This document shows, one piece after another, positions 63,684 through 64,000 of a DNA stretch of 64,000 nucleotides (positions within the stretch are counted from its first letter, which is position 1; each line of letters opens with the position of its first letter). The position numbers and the translations under genes are program-made. Under the pieces are notes generated by a model that was given only the letters and a program-made list of their open reading frames with translations, was not told the DNA's origin and did no database searches. Source of the stretch: Hyphomicrobiales bacterium (GTDB taxonomy: Bacteria > Pseudomonadota > Alphaproteobacteria > Rhizobiales > Rhizobiaceae); contig UCGV01000003.1 of assembly GCA_900471925.1 (NCBI GenBank), forward strand, positions 62,001 to 126,000, read 5' to 3'.

Positions 63684-64000
63684 ATGTCGGAATTTGCACC
63701 GGATACCGGCTTCCGCAAGAACCGGAAACTCAAGGCAGCGCTTCTCCGCCACAAGGCATTTTCCAAGGACGGTTTCTCCGAACGTCTCTTCGGCCTTCTT
63801 TTTTCCGGCCTCGTTTATCCGCAGATCTGGGAAGACCCCGATCTCGATATGCAGGCGATGGATCTGAAGCCCAATCACCGCATCGTCACGATCGGTTCCG
63901 GCGGCTGCAACATGCTTGCCTACCTCTCCAAGGCGCCGGCCTCTATCGATGTGGTGGATCTCAATCCGCATCATATCGCGCTGAACAAGCTCAAGCTCGC
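63684..64000 (+). CDS. btaA: Diacylglycerol 3-amino-3-carboxypropyltransferase BtaA, 3' part outside window
   Basis: First enzyme of DGTS (diacylglyceryl-trimethylhomoserine) synthesis; it moves the aminocarboxypropyl group of SAM to diacylglycerol, giving a phosphorus-free membrane lipid. Only the first ~105 residues are visible. They include SERLFGLLFSGLVYPQIWED, then the SAM-binding RIVTIGSGGCNMLAYLS and SIDVVDLNPHHIALNKLK, which match the BtaA (DUF3419) family. ATG 63684 lies behind AAAGGTGA. btaB is expected just beyond the right edge. A Pho-box-like site upstream suggests induction by phosphate starvation. Confidence 0.9.
   Translation, partial: MSEFAPDTGFRKNRKLKAALLRHKAFSKDGFSERLFGLLFSGLVYPQIWEDPDLDMQAMDLKPNHRIVTIGSGGCNMLAYLSKAPASIDVVDLNPHHIALNKLKL

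Overview
The window is 64 kb of GC-rich chromosome from an alphaproteobacterium of the Rhizobium/Agrobacterium group (Rhizobiaceae). The evidence is the complete rhizobial-type division and cell-wall (dcw) cluster, an FtsZ with a very long Pro/Gln-rich linker, BtaA for phosphate-free betaine lipids, an alpha-type RNase P RNA, an alpha-r14-like small RNA with the CCUCCUCCC motif, and dispersed palindromic repeats of rhizobial type. I see no tRNA or rRNA genes, CRISPR arrays, insertion sequences or prophage. It reads as ordinary core chromosome with a few accessory stretches.

Left part (1-24.6 kb). A partial efflux adaptor, an AraC regulator and a VOC protein lie on the minus strand. Next comes a plus-strand run of seven genes (2980-8942): isochorismatase-fold hydrolase, XapX, a YtcJ-type amidohydrolase with a Cys/His-rich tail, DoxX, a chloroperoxidase-like alpha/beta hydrolase, an exported tandem VOC protein and a DUF1275 membrane protein. 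This run looks like an uncharacterised metabolic or detoxification cluster. After it come uvrD/pcrA, a two-EF-hand protein, a GNAT acetyltransferase, pncA, a DUF2164 gene, the azlC/azlD branched-chain amino acid exporter pair and aminopeptidase P. A 57-codon gene with an alpha-r14-like sRNA directly behind it follows, then prmA, a SCO1 copper chaperone, an mcp-cheW pair, creA, a DEDDh exonuclease and a second acetyltransferase.

Middle part (24.8-54.2 kb). Almost everything is on the minus strand. In transcription order: mraZ, rsmH, ftsL, ftsI, murE, murF, mraY, murD, ftsW, murG, murC and murB, mostly overlapping or a few bases apart. The cluster is then split by a 3.6-kb stretch holding a sugar-nucleotide SDR gene, an MHS-type transporter and aquaporin Z. 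It resumes with ddl, ftsQ, ftsA, ftsZ and lpxC, followed by bamD, recN, a DUF6886 gene and ligA. The mraZ leader carries four TGGG repeats exactly 10 bp apart (an MraZ-box array). Both the mraZ leader and the ddl leader carry TTAA-type dyads that could be CtrA sites.

Right part (54.5-64 kb). RNase P RNA (minus strand), a FAD amine-oxidase-like protein, two related lytic transglycosylases, an AmpD-like amidase overlapping a TerB/J-domain gene, a PPi-type phosphofructokinase, a LysE exporter, a serine hydrolase, and the 5' end of btaA behind a Pho-box-like element at the right edge.
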